From contig NZ_BACI01000067.1 in NCBI RefSeq assembly GCF_000225505.1, positions 47,840-111,839 on the forward strand: DNA of 64,000 bases, given 5' to 3'. This document shows positions 62,984-64,000 of the stretch, piece by piece. Source of the stretch: Gordonia alkanivorans NBRC 16433. GTDB taxonomy: Bacteria; Actinomycetota; Actinomycetes; Mycobacteriales; Mycobacteriaceae. Position 1 is the first letter of the stretch; each line of letters begins with the position of its first letter. The notes under the pieces are model-generated. The model was not told the origin of the DNA and did no database searches. It was given only the letters and a program-made list of their open reading frames with translations. The translations under genes were made by a program, and so were the position numbers.

Positions 62984-64000
62984 ATGCCCATCCGACCGCC
63001 TTCGATGCGCCACCCGGCTTCCATGCGCCGACGCCTGCTCACCACGATGATCGCCGTCCTGATCGCGGTCGGCTGTCTGCTCGGCATTCCCTTGAGCGTG
63101 GTGGCCTGGTGGTGGGTCGCCGAGAACGCCCACCAGGATCTGGACAACCGGCTCAAGATCATCGCCGATCAGCTCATCCGCGAGGAGGGCGCCGACGGTC
63201 GTATCCCGCGCGACTCCGTCAACCGGGAGTCGTTCGAATTGCTCCTGCCGCCGAACGGCCGCCTGACGATCACCTATCCCGATCTGGAGGGCACGAGTCA
63301 GCGGATGGTCGTGGGTGCTGACATCGGGGGTCCCCGGCTGTCGGAATCCATCGGCCTGGGCGCTGCCGGCACGCTGACCCTGTCCATCCCGCGCGACAAG
63401 GTCCGCGACGACCAGCTGACCGCGACGGGGATCGTCCTGCTGGTCGTCCTCACCTCGGTGATCGGCGGATCGGTGGTGGCCGCGGTGACCGCCGGCCGGA
63501 TCGTCGACCCCCTGACCGATCTCGCCGACCGGGCGGCGACACTCGGGCGCGCCGACTTCCGCACCGAATGGAAGATGTACGGCATCGCCGAACTCGACCG
63601 GGTGTCTCGGGCGCTCGCCGACGCCAACACCGCGCAAGCACTGCGACTCGAGCGGGAACGCGAGATCGCCGGCGACGCATCGCATCAGCTGCGCAGCCGG
63701 CTGACCGCCATCCAGCTGCGACTCGAGGAGCTGACGCTGCACGACGACCCGGCAGTGGTCACCGAGGCGGAGGCCGCGCTCGATCAGGTCGAACGACTCG
63801 CCACCGAACTCGACGAACTGGTGGAGGCCTCGCGCGCCGACGAACCGGCTCCGCACTTCATCGACGTCGGGGAGATGCTCACCACGCTGGTCGAGGATTT
63901 CCGCCACGCCTTCGAGGCACAGGGCCGTCAGCTGACCGTCGAGGTCGACGGGGCGCCGCAGGCACTCACCTCGCAGTCCGGGCGGCTTCGCGAGGCGGTC
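62984..64000 (+). CDS. Sensor histidine kinase, 3' end beyond window
   Basis: 339 codons are present and the frame is open at the right edge. It has a basic N-terminus, a first membrane segment at about residues 21-44, an extracytoplasmic loop of about 90 residues, a second segment at about 147-166 and a HAMP-like region. The dimerisation helix carries phospho-accepting His234 in DASHQLRSRLTAIQ; Arg replaces the usual Pro after LRS. The ATPase domain is only begun. It forms a two-component pair with the regulator upstream. Confidence 0.88.
   Translation, partial: MPIRPPSMRHPASMRRRLLTTMIAVLIAVGCLLGIPLSVVAWWWVAENAHQDLDNRLKIIADQLIREEGADGRIPRDSVNRESFELLLPPNGRLTITYPDLEGTSQRMVVGADIGGPRLSESIGLGAAGTLTLSIPRDKVRDDQLTATGIVLLVVLTSVIGGSVVAAVTAGRIVDPLTDLADRAATLGRADFRTEWKMYGIAELDRVSRALADANTAQALRLEREREIAGDASHQLRSRLTAIQLRLEELTLHDDPAVVTEAEAALDQVERLATELDELVEASRADEPAPHFIDVGEMLTTLVEDFRHAFEAQGRQLTVEVDGAPQALTSQSGRLREAV

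Overview
This window is high-GC DNA packed with genes on both strands. It looks like chromosome from a mycolic-acid actinobacterium (order Mycobacteriales), most likely Gordonia or a close relative. The reasons are the gene order (upp, punA, an M20 amidohydrolase, lpdA, glpD, nei-lhr, then sseA-sufE-accA3, maf-accE-accD5, birA), which parallels the Rv3277-Rv3309 part of the Mycobacterium tuberculosis chromosome as I remember it, the frequent GTG starts, and the many genes that appear to be transcribed leaderless. I see no rRNA, tRNA, CRISPR array, prophage or complete insertion sequence. The genus is inferred from style, not from a marker gene.

Layout. 0-9 kb: two type VII (ESX)-like gene pairs (1-469 and 7240-8996) surround purine/pyrimidine salvage (upp, punA), a crotonase-like protein, an M20 amidohydrolase, a gamma-glutamylcyclotransferase-like protein and the flavoprotein LpdA. 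9-12.3 kb: divergent glpK and glpD. 12.4-18.4 kb: a PPOX-fold flavin protein and the overlapping DNA-repair genes nei and lhr. 18.4-20.3 kb: a cobalamin riboswitch in front of cbtB-cbtA (putative cobalt transport) and a histidine-phosphatase-like gene lacking its catalytic motif. 20.3-27.7 kb: an acyl-CoA dehydrogenase, polyphosphate kinase 2, a SulP transporter, a membrane diacylglycerol-kinase-like protein and two other membrane proteins.

27.9-35.4 kb: an operon for an 8-oxoguanine deaminase-like enzyme and a two-subunit xanthine dehydrogenase, an MFS transporter and an SGNH esterase. 35.4-40.6 kb: pyruvate carboxylase and a frameshifted DUF222/HNH gene. 40.8-42.3 kb: uraD-uraH and a P-loop kinase. 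Deaminase, xanthine dehydrogenase, UraH and UraD fit purine breakdown through urate, but no urate oxidase is present here. 42.3-47.5 kb: a MocA-like cytidylyltransferase, a lipoprotein, and a PaoABC-type aldehyde oxidoreductase. Two molybdenum hydroxylases plus a candidate cofactor-maturation gene make this a molybdoenzyme-rich stretch.

47.5-64 kb: NDH-2, a truncated nucleotidase, a nitronate-monooxygenase-like gene behind a KstR-type palindrome, then the acyl-CoA carboxylase neighbourhood: accA3, a condensation-domain acyltransferase, sufE, sseA, a lipoprotein metallopeptidase, maf, accE, accD5 and birA. The window ends with a PH-domain membrane protein and a two-component system cut by the right edge.

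Regulatory points that recur: a TANNNT -10 box 6-8 bases before the start codon in at least eleven genes, and long perfect hairpins without T-runs at several gene ends.
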